A stretch of 64,000 nt of DNA, taken from positions 2,649,501 through 2,713,500 of the forward strand of contig NZ_CP152052.1 in assembly GCF_038637725.1 (NCBI RefSeq), read 5' to 3'. Under the pieces are notes generated by a model that was not told where the DNA came from, searched no databases, and saw only the letters and a program-made list of their open reading frames with translations. Positions 8,734-18,557 of the stretch are shown piece by piece; position 1 is the stretch's first letter; the number at the start of each line of letters is the position of its first letter. The translations under genes were made by a program, and so were the position numbers. This stretch comes from Psychrobacillus sp. FSL H8-0483 (lineage in GTDB: Bacteria; Bacillota; Bacilli; Bacillales_A; Planococcaceae).

Positions 8734-10116
8734 ATGAAATTTACAATGGAAAACGTAGTAAGCTTGGCTAAACAAAGAGGATTTGTTTTCCCAGGGTCTG
8801 AAATTTATGGCGGATTGGCGAACACTTGGGATTACGGTCCACTAGGTGTGGAATTAAAAAACAATGTAAAAAAAGCATGGTGGAAAAAATTTGTTCAAGA
8901 ATCTCCTTATAATGTAGGCTTAGACGCTGCAATTTTAATGAACCCGAAAACATGGGTTGCTTCTGGACATATCGGTAATTTTAACGATCCTATGATTGAC
9001 TGTAAAAAGTGTAAATCACGACACCGTGTCGATAAAATTATTGAAGATGCACTTGAGAAAAAAGGGATTGAAATGGTTATTGACGGTCTTTCATTCGAGA
9101 AAATGGAAGAAATCATGAAAGAACATAATGTCGTGTGTCCATCATGTGGTGCTTTTGACTACACAGAAATTCGCCAGTTCAATTTAATGTTCAAAACGTT
9201 CCAAGGTGTGACTGAAGCTTCAACAAATGAAATTTTCTTACGACCTGAAACTGCACAAGGTATTTTTGTTAACTACAAAAATGTCCAACGTTCGATGCGT
9301 AAAAAAATGCCATTTGGTATTGCACAAGTAGGTAAAAGTTTCCGTAACGAAATTACACCAGGTAACTTCACATTCCGTACAAGAGAATTCGAGCAAATGG
9401 AATTAGAATTTTTCTGTAAACCAGGTGAAGATATGGAATGGTTCCAATTCTGGCGCAACTATTGTAAAGATTGGTTATTAAAATTAGGCGTTGCAGAGGA
9501 TAGCATTCGTTTACGTGACCACTCTGAAGACGAACTTTCTCATTACTCCAATGCTACAACAGATATCGAATTTAAATTCCCATTTGGTTGGGGCGAGCTA
9601 TGGGGTATTGCCGATAGAACTGATTTTGACCTAAAACAGCATATGGAGCATTCTGGTGAAGATTTTAACTATATTGATCCAGTAACAAACGAGAGATATG
9701 TACCATATTGCATCGAACCTTCTTTAGGAGCAGACCGTGTTACACTTGCTTTCCTATGTGAAGCTTTCGACGAGGAGCAACTGGAAGGCGATGACACGCG
9801 TACTGTATTACGATTCCATCCTGCACTTGCACCTGTAAAAGCAGCGATTCTACCTTTATCTAAAAAATTATCTGAAGGTGCGACATCTTTATTTGCAGAC
9901 TTAAGCAAACACTTTATGGTAGATTATGACGAGTCACAGTCTATTGGTAAACGTTACCGTCGTCAAGATGAAATTGGTACACCATTCTGTATCACATACG
10001 ATTTCGACTCTGAAACAGATGGTCAAGTAACAGTACGTCACCGTGATTCTATGGAACAAACAAGAATGCCAATCGCAGATGTAAAAGCATATATTGAAAG
10101 CCATCTACAATTTTAA
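8734..10116 (+). CDS. glyS: Glycine--tRNA ligase, single-chain dimeric type
   Basis: Charges tRNA-Gly with glycine. The 460-residue protein is the class II, alpha2 (archaeal/eukaryotic-like) enzyme, not the alpha2beta2 GlyQ/GlyS of B. subtilis. Visible: motif 1 region ([11 protein letters not shown]), a zinc-type Cys pair (CKKC, CPSC near residues 94 and 132), motif 2 ([21 protein letters not shown]) and a C-terminal anticodon-binding domain (about 365-455). GGAGGT supports the ATG at 8734. It occupies the place between recO and ccpN where B. subtilis has glyQ-glyS, but points the opposite way. Controlled by the glycine T-box just upstream. Confidence 0.97.
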   Translation: MKFTMENVVSLAKQRGFVFPGSEIYGGLANTWDYGPLGVELKNNVKKAWWKKFVQESPYNVGLDAAILMNPKTWVASGHIGNFNDPMIDCKKCKSRHRVDKIIEDALEKKGIEMVIDGLSFEKMEEIMKEHNVVCPSCGAFDYTEIRQFNLMFKTFQGVTEASTNEIFLRPETAQGIFVNYKNVQRSMRKKMPFGIAQVGKSFRNEITPGNFTFRTREFEQMELEFFCKPGEDMEWFQFWRNYCKDWLLKLGVAEDSIRLRDHSEDELSHYSNATTDIEFKFPFGWGELWGIADRTDFDLKQHMEHSGEDFNYIDPVTNERYVPYCIEPSLGADRVTLAFLCEAFDEEQLEGDDTRTVLRFHPALAPVKAAILPLSKKLSEGATSLFADLSKHFMVDYDESQSIGKRYRRQDEIGTPFCITYDFDSETDGQVTVRHRDSMEQTRMPIADVKAYIESHLQF

Positions 10117-10220
10117 AAATAGCTTTAAGCGTCCTTTAAAAGCCAAACCTGTTTACGCACGTTTTCACAGTGCTTTGGACGGGACGTGTGGTACAACATT
10201 GCCAAGTGGTGATAGTTTAG

Positions 10221-10263
10221 AAGGGAGAAAAGTGACTAGCGTCACTTTCCTCCCTTCTTTTTT
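10221..10263 (+). terminator. Terminator of glyS
   Basis: AAGGGAGAAAAGTGA pairs with TCACTTTCCTCCCTT (one bulge) and is followed by seven T residues. The 100 bases between the glyS stop and the hairpin hold nothing recognisable. Confidence 0.88.
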
Positions 10264-10418
10264 CGATAATCGTGTGGTAGTCGTTCATCTGTCACTCTCC
10301 ATAGGGACTAGTGATCATTCCATCCAAAGCGAACCAAAAACGTACAAGTGCAAAATGGATACCTTGCGCATTTAATGTGAAATATTAATGGGGCAAATTG
10401 GATAATCAACAGCCGTGA
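10264..10418 (+). repeat. Dispersed intergenic repeat R4, short copy
   Basis: This stretch is homologous to both ends of a longer repeat at 22973-23468. Shared blocks include TCACTCTCCATA, TAGTGATCATT, CCAAAGCGAACCAAAAACGT and GATAATCAACAGCCGTG. The middle (roughly 350 bases of the long copy) is missing here, with the junction around 10302-10310. It has no coding potential and lies between the glyS and recO terminators. Confidence 0.7.
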
Positions 10419-10433
10419 CATTAAATGACAGAA

Positions 10434-10474
10434 AAAGATCCAAGTCAGAAGAATTATTCTGAACTTGGATCTTT
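10434..10474 (-). terminator. Terminator of recO, embedded in its last codons
   Basis: AGATCCAAGT and ACTTGGATCT form the stem, with flanking A and T runs. On the minus strand its left arm is made of the last codons of recO (through the stop at 10454). Confidence 0.85.
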
Positions 10475-11233
10475 TTTTGGATTGAAAAACTCAGGTGTCT
10501 TCTCCATTTGATCTAAAAAACCTTGCGATTTCAAACGAATACCGACTTGCTCATTATAGATTGTACGAACTATTTTTTTAATAAACCCTTTTGACTCTTT
10601 TTTTAAGGAAAGCTTTCCAACCTGGTTAATCGGAACCGTATAAAAAGTCCGGATAAGTTTGACCTGCGCAGGTGTCAGTCGTATTAAATACGGATCAATC
10701 GAAAAGCATCTGTGACAAAGAAAGCCAATTTGGGCAAAAGAAAATGCAAACTCTCCATCTGTCGCACCACAATTAACACATTGATGTAACACAGGATGAA
10801 TCCCTGCGATAGGTAGCATTTTCCACTCAACAAATAAACTAATTGCTTCCGGATCATATTCTTGCGAAATAGCTTCCAACGCTTGTTGCAAAATAGTAAA
10901 CACATGCGGTTTCGGATACTCATCATCTATTAGCTTATCAACTAGTTCCATTATAAAGCTGGCGTATGCGGTAGTGAAAATATCTTCACGAATAGAGCGC
11001 ATCGAGTCGATGATCTCGCCTTGCTGTAGTGTTCCCATTCCTCTACCTTGTTGAATTAGAAAATAGGCATACGTGAAAGGCTGAGATATAGAGGACAGCC
11101 GGCTCGTCGGTTTTTTTGCCCCACGAGCCATCGCCGCTCTCTTTCCAAGTTCTCGCGAAAAAATAGTGACTATTTTATCTGTTTCTCCATATGATGAAGT
11201 CCGTAAGACAATCCCTTCTACTTTTTGAAGCAA
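10454..11233 (-). CDS. recO: DNA repair protein RecO
   Basis: Recombination mediator that anneals single strands and, with RecR, helps load RecA. 259 residues, with an N-terminal OB fold (about 1-80, beginning LQKVEGIVLRTSSYGETDKI) and a helical C-terminal domain containing a zinc-binding cluster (CVNCG near 147, CHRC near 168). The start is TTG at 11233 behind AAGGGAAGG. It lies 54 bases after era, the usual order. The yqzL gene that sits between them in B. subtilis is missing. The terminator hairpin overlaps the 3' end of the coding sequence. Confidence 0.94.
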   Translation of the reverse strand: MLQKVEGIVLRTSSYGETDKIVTIFSRELGKRAAMARGAKKPTSRLSSISQPFTYAYFLIQQGRGMGTLQQGEIIDSMRSIREDIFTTAYASFIMELVDKLIDDEYPKPHVFTILQQALEAISQEYDPEAISLFVEWKMLPIAGIHPVLHQCVNCGATDGEFAFSFAQIGFLCHRCFSIDPYLIRLTPAQVKLIRTFYTVPINQVGKLSLKKESKGFIKKIVRTIYNEQVGIRLKSQGFLDQMEKTPEFFNPKKDPSSE

Positions 11234-11287
11234 AAGCCTTCCCTTCCTTCTTCACTATATGTGGAAGCCTCAGTGCTTCCTTATTTT

Positions 11288-12614
<1,327 letters not shown>

Positions 12615-12989
12615 CTAAAATAAGATTCCCGACCATTTCGGGATAAATATGATTAAACCAACGATCACCGTACCAATTGCATATACTAGACAAGCTCCAG
12701 CTGCTAAATCCTTCGCTTGTTTTGCAAGTGGATGTAACTCGGGAGAAGTTAGATCAACTACACGTTCAATAGACGCATTTACTAATTCTATCATGAACAT
12801 CCCGAATATTAATAACACTATGATTATCCATTCCCATTTTGACAGTCCAGTGAACCAACCTGCACACAATACTATAATGGCTGCCCCTAGATGAAAACGG
12901 AAATTTTGTTCACTTTTAAGTGCATGCACAACTCCTTGAGACGCAAATGCAAATGCCTTAAAAAACTTAGGAAAGTTCATGGCCTTCAC
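12615..12989 (-). CDS. dgkA: Undecaprenol/diacylglycerol kinase DgkA
   Basis: Small trimeric membrane kinase; in Gram-positive bacteria it phosphorylates undecaprenol to recycle the cell-wall lipid carrier. About 121-124 residues with three membrane helices and the conserved block ELVNASIERVVDL followed by AKDLAAGA, which carries the active-site Glu and Asn residues. The reading frame opens with GTG at 12989, overlapping the end of ybeY by 23 bases; an ATG at 12980 is an equally plausible start. Neither has a strong ribosome binding site, suggesting translational coupling to ybeY. Confidence 0.92.
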   Translation of the reverse strand: MKAMNFPKFFKAFAFASQGVVHALKSEQNFRFHLGAAIIVLCAGWFTGLSKWEWIIIVLLIFGMFMIELVNASIERVVDLTSPELHPLAKQAKDLAAGACLVYAIGTVIVGLIIFIPKWSGILF

Positions 12990-13452
12990 GCATCAAGCCA
13001 AAAGCTTGTAAAATCGTTTCTTGCAAACCGAACATCTCTATTTCTTGTTCTTCCGTACCGTGGTCATATCCAAGTAAGTGTAAAAAACCATGAACAGCTA
13101 AAAAGCATAGCTCTCGTTCAAATGAGTGTCCATATGATTCTGCTTGTTCTATCGTACGTTCAACAGATATAACAATATCTCCTAGCATTGTTGGAATGTC
13201 CGCATCTAGTATTTCCATTTCCCCTTCACCCATTTCTTCCATTGCAAAAGAAATCACATCTGTCGGCATATCTTTCTTACGATATGTTTTATTAATTTCT
13301 TGAATGACATCATTTGTTACAAAAGTAACACTTACTTCACTACCCTCTTTTATGTCTAATTGTTCCCCTGCAGATTGCAATACTTTTTCGACTAAGGCAA
13401 TCGTCTCTTCTGATAATGTATTTGTTTCGTCCATTAAATCGAGTTCTAACAT
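12967..13452 (-). CDS. ybeY: Endoribonuclease YbeY
   Basis: Metal-dependent endoribonuclease needed for 16S rRNA 3'-end maturation and late 70S ribosome quality control. 161 residues, usual length. The UPF0054 signature HGFLHLLGYDH (around residues 122-132) supplies the three zinc-binding histidines. AGGAG supports the ATG at 13452. It lies 21 bases after pgpH and overlaps dgkA, in the conserved phoH-pgpH-ybeY-dgkA-cdd-era series. Confidence 0.95.
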   Translation of the reverse strand: MLELDLMDETNTLSEETIALVEKVLQSAGEQLDIKEGSEVSVTFVTNDVIQEINKTYRKKDMPTDVISFAMEEMGEGEMEILDADIPTMLGDIVISVERTIEQAESYGHSFERELCFLAVHGFLHLLGYDHGTEEQEIEMFGLQETILQAFGLMREGHELS

Positions 13453-13473
13453 AATTTTTTTCTCCTAACATTT

Positions 13474-15594
13474 CTATTTTGGGTATTCAATTCGCGAATG
13501 AAATGTACCGTTCATCGTAGAGCAGAAGCTTTCTTCCATTTTTTTTATTTCTCGTAAAGATAAATCACATTCATCAAATTGCCCATCTAATATTTTGTCT
13601 TTAATAATTGATTGAATTAATTTTTGAATTTTCTCTGCATTTGGCTCTTTCATCGAACGAACTGCAGCTTCCACACTATCAGCTACCGAAATTATAGCAA
13701 TTTCTTTCGTTTGAGGCTTTGGTCCCGGATATCGAAAACTTTCTTCCGATATACTTTCATTTGTTTCTTTTGCTTTATAGTAAAAGAATTTTAGAAAACT
13801 TGTACCATGATGCTGCGCCGCCACATCTACTATTTCTTTTGGTAATTTATGTTTTTGTAAAATTTTCGCACCATCTTCTGCATGTGCAATAATAATATCG
13901 CGACTAGCTTCAGGAGGTAAGTTATCATGCGGGTTATACCCATTCATTTGGTTTTCAATAAAAAATCCAGGACGATTTGTCTTACCAACATCGTGATAAT
14001 AACAGCCAACTCGTGCAAGCAATCCATTCGCTCCAATCACTTCACAAGCCGCTTCCGCTAAGTTTGCGACCATTAAACTATGATGATACGTGCCAGGAGT
14101 TTCCGTTAATATTTTTTTTAGTAAGGGATGATTTGGGTTAGATAGTTCAATCAGTTTCATTGTTGACAAAATACCGAATACAGACTCAAAAAACGGTAAA
14201 ATCCCAATTGTTAACGCTCCTGATAAGATACCTGACAGCACAGCTGCTCCAACATAAAATAAAATATCCGTAAATTCATACGTCGTTTTCGTCATTAATA
14301 TATAAAAGACAATAAATAAAGTATTAACCGAAGCAACAATTAAACTGGAGCGTAATATTTGAGAATTATTGTACATGCGCTGCATAGCAAATATTCCTGC
14401 AATCCCTCCAAATAATATGTATAACGATATTTCCATTTGAAACACATTTGTATAACCTTCTTGAAAAATTATTCCTGCATACGCTGATACAACAAAATTT
14501 GTCATTAATGCCGCACGTTCATTTACTAATAAATAAACAAGCATGGAAACTATTGCTGTTGGAAATAAAAACGCAATAATTACATCAAAATTATTCGCAA
14601 CTGATTGTAACACTTTCATCATTAATACGGAAACAATTAAACTAAAAGCTACAACGATCAAGTTTTTTGTATTATTAATCGTTTTTTCTCGACGATGTAT
14701 GGTTTGTCCAAATAATACCCACATGGTAAGTATGACAAATAGTCCGACTCCAATATACGGCTTATAGGATGCTTTAGATGCTTTATTTGTAAGCATACCA
14801 AGTAGTTCCAGTTGTCTATAGACTTCCTTGTCGATAATTTCTCCTTTTTGTACAAGTATTTGCCCCTGTAAAATTCTAGTCGGATCGACACTTGCTTTCG
14901 CTTGTTCTACGCGAAGCTGGGTTTGCTCTTCATTTATTACTTCTGTTGCTACAATGGTTCCTCTCGCAATAAATAGAAGCACATTCATGTAATCATCAGA
15001 ATAATTAAACGTCCTTCTTACCTGTTGGGCAATTTGCTCTCGCTCACTAGTAATATTTTCTGAGCGAATTGGTTTATTCAATGCTTCCTCTACAAGGACA
15101 GATAGTTTCTCTTTTGTTATTTTAAGGGAAGGAGAAGTCTGCTTCAGTAAAACATTTAACATTTCATCACTTAAAGGAACATAACTTGCATTGTCAGATA
15201 GTACATTCATTTCCTTTTTAAGCTTGTCTAACGGTTCATTCTTCCCTTCTTGATCAGCTTCTGTTGGCGGAAGTTTCTTTACTTCTATCACACTATCAAA
15301 AATGGATTCCATAATTGCAGTTTGATTATCAGAGGTTTCTTCTTGAAATTGATAAACTGGAAGAACCTCCAATTCAGCTTTCTCACGTTCTTCTTCCGTC
15401 TTCAATGGATCCTCCATTGTTTTAACAGAACGGATTGTATCAGGGGCGAGTTGAAACGGTTTTATATCATATTTATTTTCTTTTACATTTCCTATTATTA
15501 ATAAAAACATGCAAACCGAGGTTAAGAGAATGATGGCTAATGGGAGATACTTACTTTCGCGCCATCCTCTCCATTTCAACATAATTGTTTTCAT
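13474..15594 (-). CDS. pgpH: Cyclic-di-AMP phosphodiesterase PgpH (7TM-HD)
   Basis: Membrane HD-domain phosphodiesterase that degrades c-di-AMP, so controlling potassium and osmolyte balance. 706 residues. Order: N-terminal membrane helix (about 16-34), an extracellular 7TMR-HDED domain (about 50-270), seven membrane helices (about 275-475), then a cytosolic HD domain (about 490-700) with YHHSLM, YYHDVGK and AQHHG metal-binding motifs. Start at 15594 follows GAGG. A hairpin separates it from phoH, so part of its transcription may be attenuated. Confidence 0.95.
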   Translation of the reverse strand: MKTIMLKWRGWRESKYLPLAIILLTSVCMFLLIIGNVKENKYDIKPFQLAPDTIRSVKTMEDPLKTEEEREKAELEVLPVYQFQEETSDNQTAIMESIFDSVIEVKKLPPTEADQEGKNEPLDKLKKEMNVLSDNASYVPLSDEMLNVLLKQTSPSLKITKEKLSVLVEEALNKPIRSENITSEREQIAQQVRRTFNYSDDYMNVLLFIARGTIVATEVINEEQTQLRVEQAKASVDPTRILQGQILVQKGEIIDKEVYRQLELLGMLTNKASKASYKPYIGVGLFVILTMWVLFGQTIHRREKTINNTKNLIVVAFSLIVSVLMMKVLQSVANNFDVIIAFLFPTAIVSMLVYLLVNERAALMTNFVVSAYAGIIFQEGYTNVFQMEISLYILFGGIAGIFAMQRMYNNSQILRSSLIVASVNTLFIVFYILMTKTTYEFTDILFYVGAAVLSGILSGALTIGILPFFESVFGILSTMKLIELSNPNHPLLKKILTETPGTYHHSLMVANLAEAACEVIGANGLLARVGCYYHDVGKTNRPGFFIENQMNGYNPHDNLPPEASRDIIIAHAEDGAKILQKHKLPKEIVDVAAQHHGTSFLKFFYYKAKETNESISEESFRYPGPKPQTKEIAIISVADSVEAAVRSMKEPNAEKIQKLIQSIIKDKILDGQFDECDLSLREIKKMEESFCSTMNGTFHSRIEYPK

Positions 15595-15674
15595 TCAACC
15601 TCATTCCCTTCACAACTAGTTCTTTTATTATACCTTATTATTTGAACAATTCACTAATAATTCCAAAATGAAAA

Positions 15675-15711
15675 GAAGCAACTGTCTACTATCCGACGGT
15701 TGCTTCTTTGA
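15675..15711 (-). terminator. Hairpin between phoH and pgpH
   Basis: GAAGCAAC and GTTGCTTC pair across a 16-base loop; a short T-rich tail follows on the minus strand. Probable partial terminator after phoH. Confidence 0.65.
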
Positions 15712-15725
15712 TTCAAATAGAATGA

Positions 15726-16682
15726 TTATTTTTCTTCTTCATATGCTTGGATTATTTTCGCTACAAGAGGGTGTCGAACGACATCTCCTTGCTCTAAATA
15801 TTGAAAATGAATGCCAGAAACCTTTTGTAAAATTTTCTCCGCCACCGTTAATCCGGACTCTGCTCCCTTTGGTAAATCAACTTGTGTTTTATCACCAGTA
15901 ATGACCATTTTCGAACCGAAACCAAGACGTGTTAAAAACATTTTCATCTGAGCTTTCGTTGTGTTTTGGGCTTCGTCTAAAATAACAAAAGCATCATCAA
16001 GTGTTCTTCCACGCATATAAGCAAGTGGTGCAATTTCAATTGTTCCACGTTCCATTAGACGTTCTGTTTGTTCAGTACCCAACACATCATGCAATGCGTC
16101 ATATAAAGGCCGTAAATATGGGTCTACCTTCTCTTTTAAGTCTCCAGGTAAGAAACCTAGGCTTTCACCTGCTTCTACCGCAGGGCGCGTTAAAATGATT
16201 TTTTTCACATGTGCATTTTTTAAAGCTTGGGTAGCCATTACAACCGCAAGATATGTTTTTCCAGTACCTGCTGGGCCAATCCCAAAAGTTAAATCGGTGT
16301 GACGTATACCCTGTATATATTCCCGTTGACCAATTGTTTTCGCACGAATCGCTTTTCCTTTTGTATTTCTTGCAATTTCTTCATCATATAGACTTGAAAA
16401 ATATTCAATTGTTCCATTTAAGCTCATTTCAATTGCAGAAGAAACATCTCTTAAATTAATGTTGATCCCTTTTCGAATAACTGCAAGAAGTTGTACCATT
16501 AATTTTTTTGCCTCTTCTACATTATCCGGTTCACCAACAATTTGTATTAATTCGCCTCTTGTGATGAGTTGTACCTTTAGTTCCTCTTCAATAAGCTTTA
16601 CATTTTTATCTGATATACCTAGAAGCATTACCGCCTCTGTGGGATCTTGCAAATTTATATCCAGTTGTTTTTGATCGCTCAT
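15726..16682 (-). CDS. phoH: PhoH-family ATPase
   Basis: P-loop ATPase of the PhoH/YbeZ family, a probable RNA-associated partner of the neighbouring YbeY. 318 residues: an N-terminal KH-like region (about 15-80), Walker A GPAGTGKT at 136-143 and Walker B VILDEAQN near 235, with conserved RGRTLDDAF before it. Start at 16682 is 11 bases after the yqfD stop, so it continues the yqfC-yqfD transcription unit. The biochemical role is not settled for the family. Confidence 0.93.
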   Translation of the reverse strand: MSDQKQLDINLQDPTEAVMLLGISDKNVKLIEEELKVQLITRGELIQIVGEPDNVEEAKKLMVQLLAVIRKGININLRDVSSAIEMSLNGTIEYFSSLYDEEIARNTKGKAIRAKTIGQREYIQGIRHTDLTFGIGPAGTGKTYLAVVMATQALKNAHVKKIILTRPAVEAGESLGFLPGDLKEKVDPYLRPLYDALHDVLGTEQTERLMERGTIEIAPLAYMRGRTLDDAFVILDEAQNTTKAQMKMFLTRLGFGSKMVITGDKTQVDLPKGAESGLTVAEKILQKVSGIHFQYLEQGDVVRHPLVAKIIQAYEEEK

Positions 16683-16693
16683 GCTTCGTCTCC

Positions 16694-17785
16694 TTAGGGT
16701 ATAACTTGTGGTATTGCAATATTTTCATTTATCAATAATAAGATCTTCCCATTTACTTTATCATTTTGTATGGATACCTGTAAAACTTTATCTTCCAATA
16801 TTTGAGTCCCAGATGGCATTTCATTTACTAATTTTTGAAAGAGCAGAGGTCGTATTAACTGGTCGATTGATTGTTCATTTAATTCGTATGATGCTTCGAT
16901 ATTTTTTTGAACATATCCAGCTTTAAAATAATTTTGAAGAGGTGCAGGAAGTGCAATCTCTTTCCAATAGGGTTGTTTCGCATTACTTTTTTTCTGAATT
17001 AAAAATTCTCGTTCAGCCGGTCTTACTATGATTACCTTTTTAGGTAGCTCAAAGCTGAGTTCTATCCAATAACTTGCATACACTTTTCCTTCTGCACTCG
17101 TAATAATTCTTTTATCTCCTTGAGTAACAAAACCATGAACAATTATATCTCCTTTTTTTACAGCGACATTTTTTTCAACTGCCCTTACCCCTTTTACTAA
17201 ATCAAAATCCGTTATTATACCGCTTCGTTTAGCAATTAAGTGAGAAGGTGGAGGTTCTTTTATTTTTCGTTCGGTTTGAATTGGAGCTAACATAGGAGAA
17301 ACAGTAAAAGTAGAACCAGACTGATTAAAGTGTACCCATGAAAACTCTTTATGTTTTAAAAGAATTTTTTGTCTTATTTCTTGTTCCGGTGGCAGAGATG
17401 AAGAAAGCATTTTTTCTTGAATTTTTATTTCTTTTAACTGTTCATAAATAAGGACATTGCTTTCAGGTGAATGTGAATCGATATTAATTGTCCATATAAA
17501 TTGAGCTAAAACAACTGGAATTATTATTAATAATGCTACACCTATAACAGAAAAAGAATAAAAAGATATTATTCCATTTGTTGATTCATCTACTAATTGA
17601 ACTGGTATCTTCATTGTTTTTCTAACTTTTCGAAAGGATTTTAAATCTTTACGTTGTATAGAAAAAAATAAGTGTTGTTCTGAACTATATATTCGAAACA
17701 CTTCGATATTCGCTGCTAATAAACGCTGAAACAATACATACTGATCTGTTTTTGCTGGTACTTGAACTTGAATAAGCTGTGGCAT
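16694..17785 (-). CDS. yqfD: Sporulation protein YqfD
   Basis: YqfD is a mother-cell (SigE-controlled) sporulation protein in B. subtilis, needed for forespore or cortex stages; its molecular function is unknown. 363 residues (B. subtilis about 398). The N-terminal 80 residues are soluble, followed by a membrane helix (about 74-96, FSVIGVALLIIIPVVLAQF) and a large extracytoplasmic beta-rich domain. The ATG at 17785 overlaps the yqfC stop by one base, and phoH follows 11 bases later. Assignment rests on position plus overall architecture. Confidence 0.88.
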   Translation of the reverse strand: MPQLIQVQVPAKTDQYVLFQRLLAANIEVFRIYSSEQHLFFSIQRKDLKSFRKVRKTMKIPVQLVDESTNGIISFYSFSVIGVALLIIIPVVLAQFIWTINIDSHSPESNVLIYEQLKEIKIQEKMLSSSLPPEQEIRQKILLKHKEFSWVHFNQSGSTFTVSPMLAPIQTERKIKEPPPSHLIAKRSGIITDFDLVKGVRAVEKNVAVKKGDIIVHGFVTQGDKRIITSAEGKVYASYWIELSFELPKKVIIVRPAEREFLIQKKSNAKQPYWKEIALPAPLQNYFKAGYVQKNIEASYELNEQSIDQLIRPLLFQKLVNEMPSGTQILEDKVLQVSIQNDKVNGKILLLINENIAIPQVIP

Positions 17786-18033
17786 TACGTTTTATCCTTC
17801 CTAGTTAGGTTGAAATAGTTAAGCTTTTCTACATGTAAATGAAGTCGATCAATGGATAGAGACTTTATTTGTAAATTTTCAGCATTTATTTCTAAAAGAT
17901 ACTGATTGTAAGAACATACTAAGCTGTTTTCGTTCAACCGAAGAAGGGTAATTTCGTAATCTAATATAATATCGCTGAAATTATCAATCATAATACTCGC
18001 ATGGAGTGGAAATAATTGTTTTATAAAAAACAC
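17785..18033 (-). CDS. yqfC: Sporulation protein YqfC (YabP/YqfC family), unusual start
   Basis: A small, diverged YabP/YqfC-type protein (82 codons from GTG at 18033). The weak family pattern (hydrophobic-alternating strands, DIILDYEITLLRLNENSLV) and its position before yqfD support the call. The start is problematic: the GTG at 18033 is fused to the Shine-Dalgarno AAAGGGG, with no spacing. Three codons later an ATA (18024-18022) lies 8 bases from that site; the first internal ATG (residue 15) has no ribosome binding site. The Shine-Dalgarno is itself in the 3' arm of a terminator stem. Stop overlaps the yqfD start. In B. subtilis the pair is SigE-dependent. Confidence 0.72.
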   Translation of the reverse strand: MFFIKQLFPLHASIMIDNFSDIILDYEITLLRLNENSLVCSYNQYLLEINAENLQIKSLSIDRLHLHVEKLNYFNLTRKDKT

Positions 18034-18069
18034 CCCTTTACATGAATTTATGCATGTAAAGGGGTGTTC
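18025..18069 (-). terminator. Strong terminator after the nfeD-floA operon, overlapping the yqfC start
   Basis: CACCCCTTTACATG (18031-18044) and CATGTAAAGGGGTG (18053-18066) make a perfect 14-bp stem with an 8-base loop, followed on the minus strand by six T residues. The 3' arm contains the AAAGGGGTG that serves as yqfC's ribosome binding site. Confidence 0.9.
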
Positions 18070-18074
18070 ATGAG

Positions 18075-18530
18075 TTATCTTTTAGATTTTGGAGGTGCTA
18101 ATATTTCCGAGAAAATAATCGCACGAACAAGTTCATCTTTTGTATTCGGTAAAATGCTATGAACAATTGGTTTACCACTATTTAAGGAAGCCTTATTTTC
18201 CTGATGGACAGATAAGCGACCAGAGGTTCTGGCAACACCTTGATCTCGGCTAACCTCACGTTGAGGTCTTTCTACAGTGCTTGGAGCAATAACTACCGGT
18301 TTAGCTACTGGCTTTTCTTTCAAAACAGGTCTCTTTCGTTCCATTTCAGCTTGCTGTTCCCGCTTAAATTCCTTTGCTAGATCCCCTAAGTTTTTAAACG
18401 GATTGTCGGCTACAGGCTTTCGCTGAGGAGTAGCTGTAAATGGTTTTGGAGCAGGTTTTTGCTCCTGCTTTTTTTTGCCAAACAACGCGCTAATAATACC
18501 AATGACAGCGAAAATAATTAATGATTCCAA
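18075..18530 (-). CDS. Unknown protein with N-terminal hydrophobic anchor, floA operon
   Basis: I do not recognise this 151-residue protein. It begins with a short hydrophobic segment (ESLIIFAVIGIISALFG) and continues as a Lys/Pro/Arg/Glu-rich, probably disordered tail with repeated KPV and RPV motifs, ending in a more ordered LVRAIIFSEIL segment. It could be a membrane-anchored adaptor facing the cytoplasm. TTG at 18530 is preceded by AAGGAGG. It lies 27 bases after floA, in the place of B. subtilis yqfB, and before the strong terminator, so it is probably the last gene of the nfeD-floA operon and may act with flotillin. Confidence 0.72.
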   Translation of the reverse strand: MESLIIFAVIGIISALFGKKKQEQKPAPKPFTATPQRKPVADNPFKNLGDLAKEFKREQQAEMERKRPVLKEKPVAKPVVIAPSTVERPQREVSRDQGVARTSGRLSVHQENKASLNSGKPIVHSILPNTKDELVRAIIFSEILAPPKSKR

Positions 18531-18557
18531 GGAGAAGACCTCCTTTCTTCATGATAA

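Noticed and set aside
10094-10375. A 93-codon plus-strand frame overlapping the end of glyS
   Set aside because: It starts inside glyS in another frame, crosses the glyS terminator and ends inside repeat R4.
15250-15501. Antisense frames within pgpH, lepA, alaS and others
   Set aside because: They are out-of-frame shadows of well-supported genes, with no ribosome binding sites or homology.
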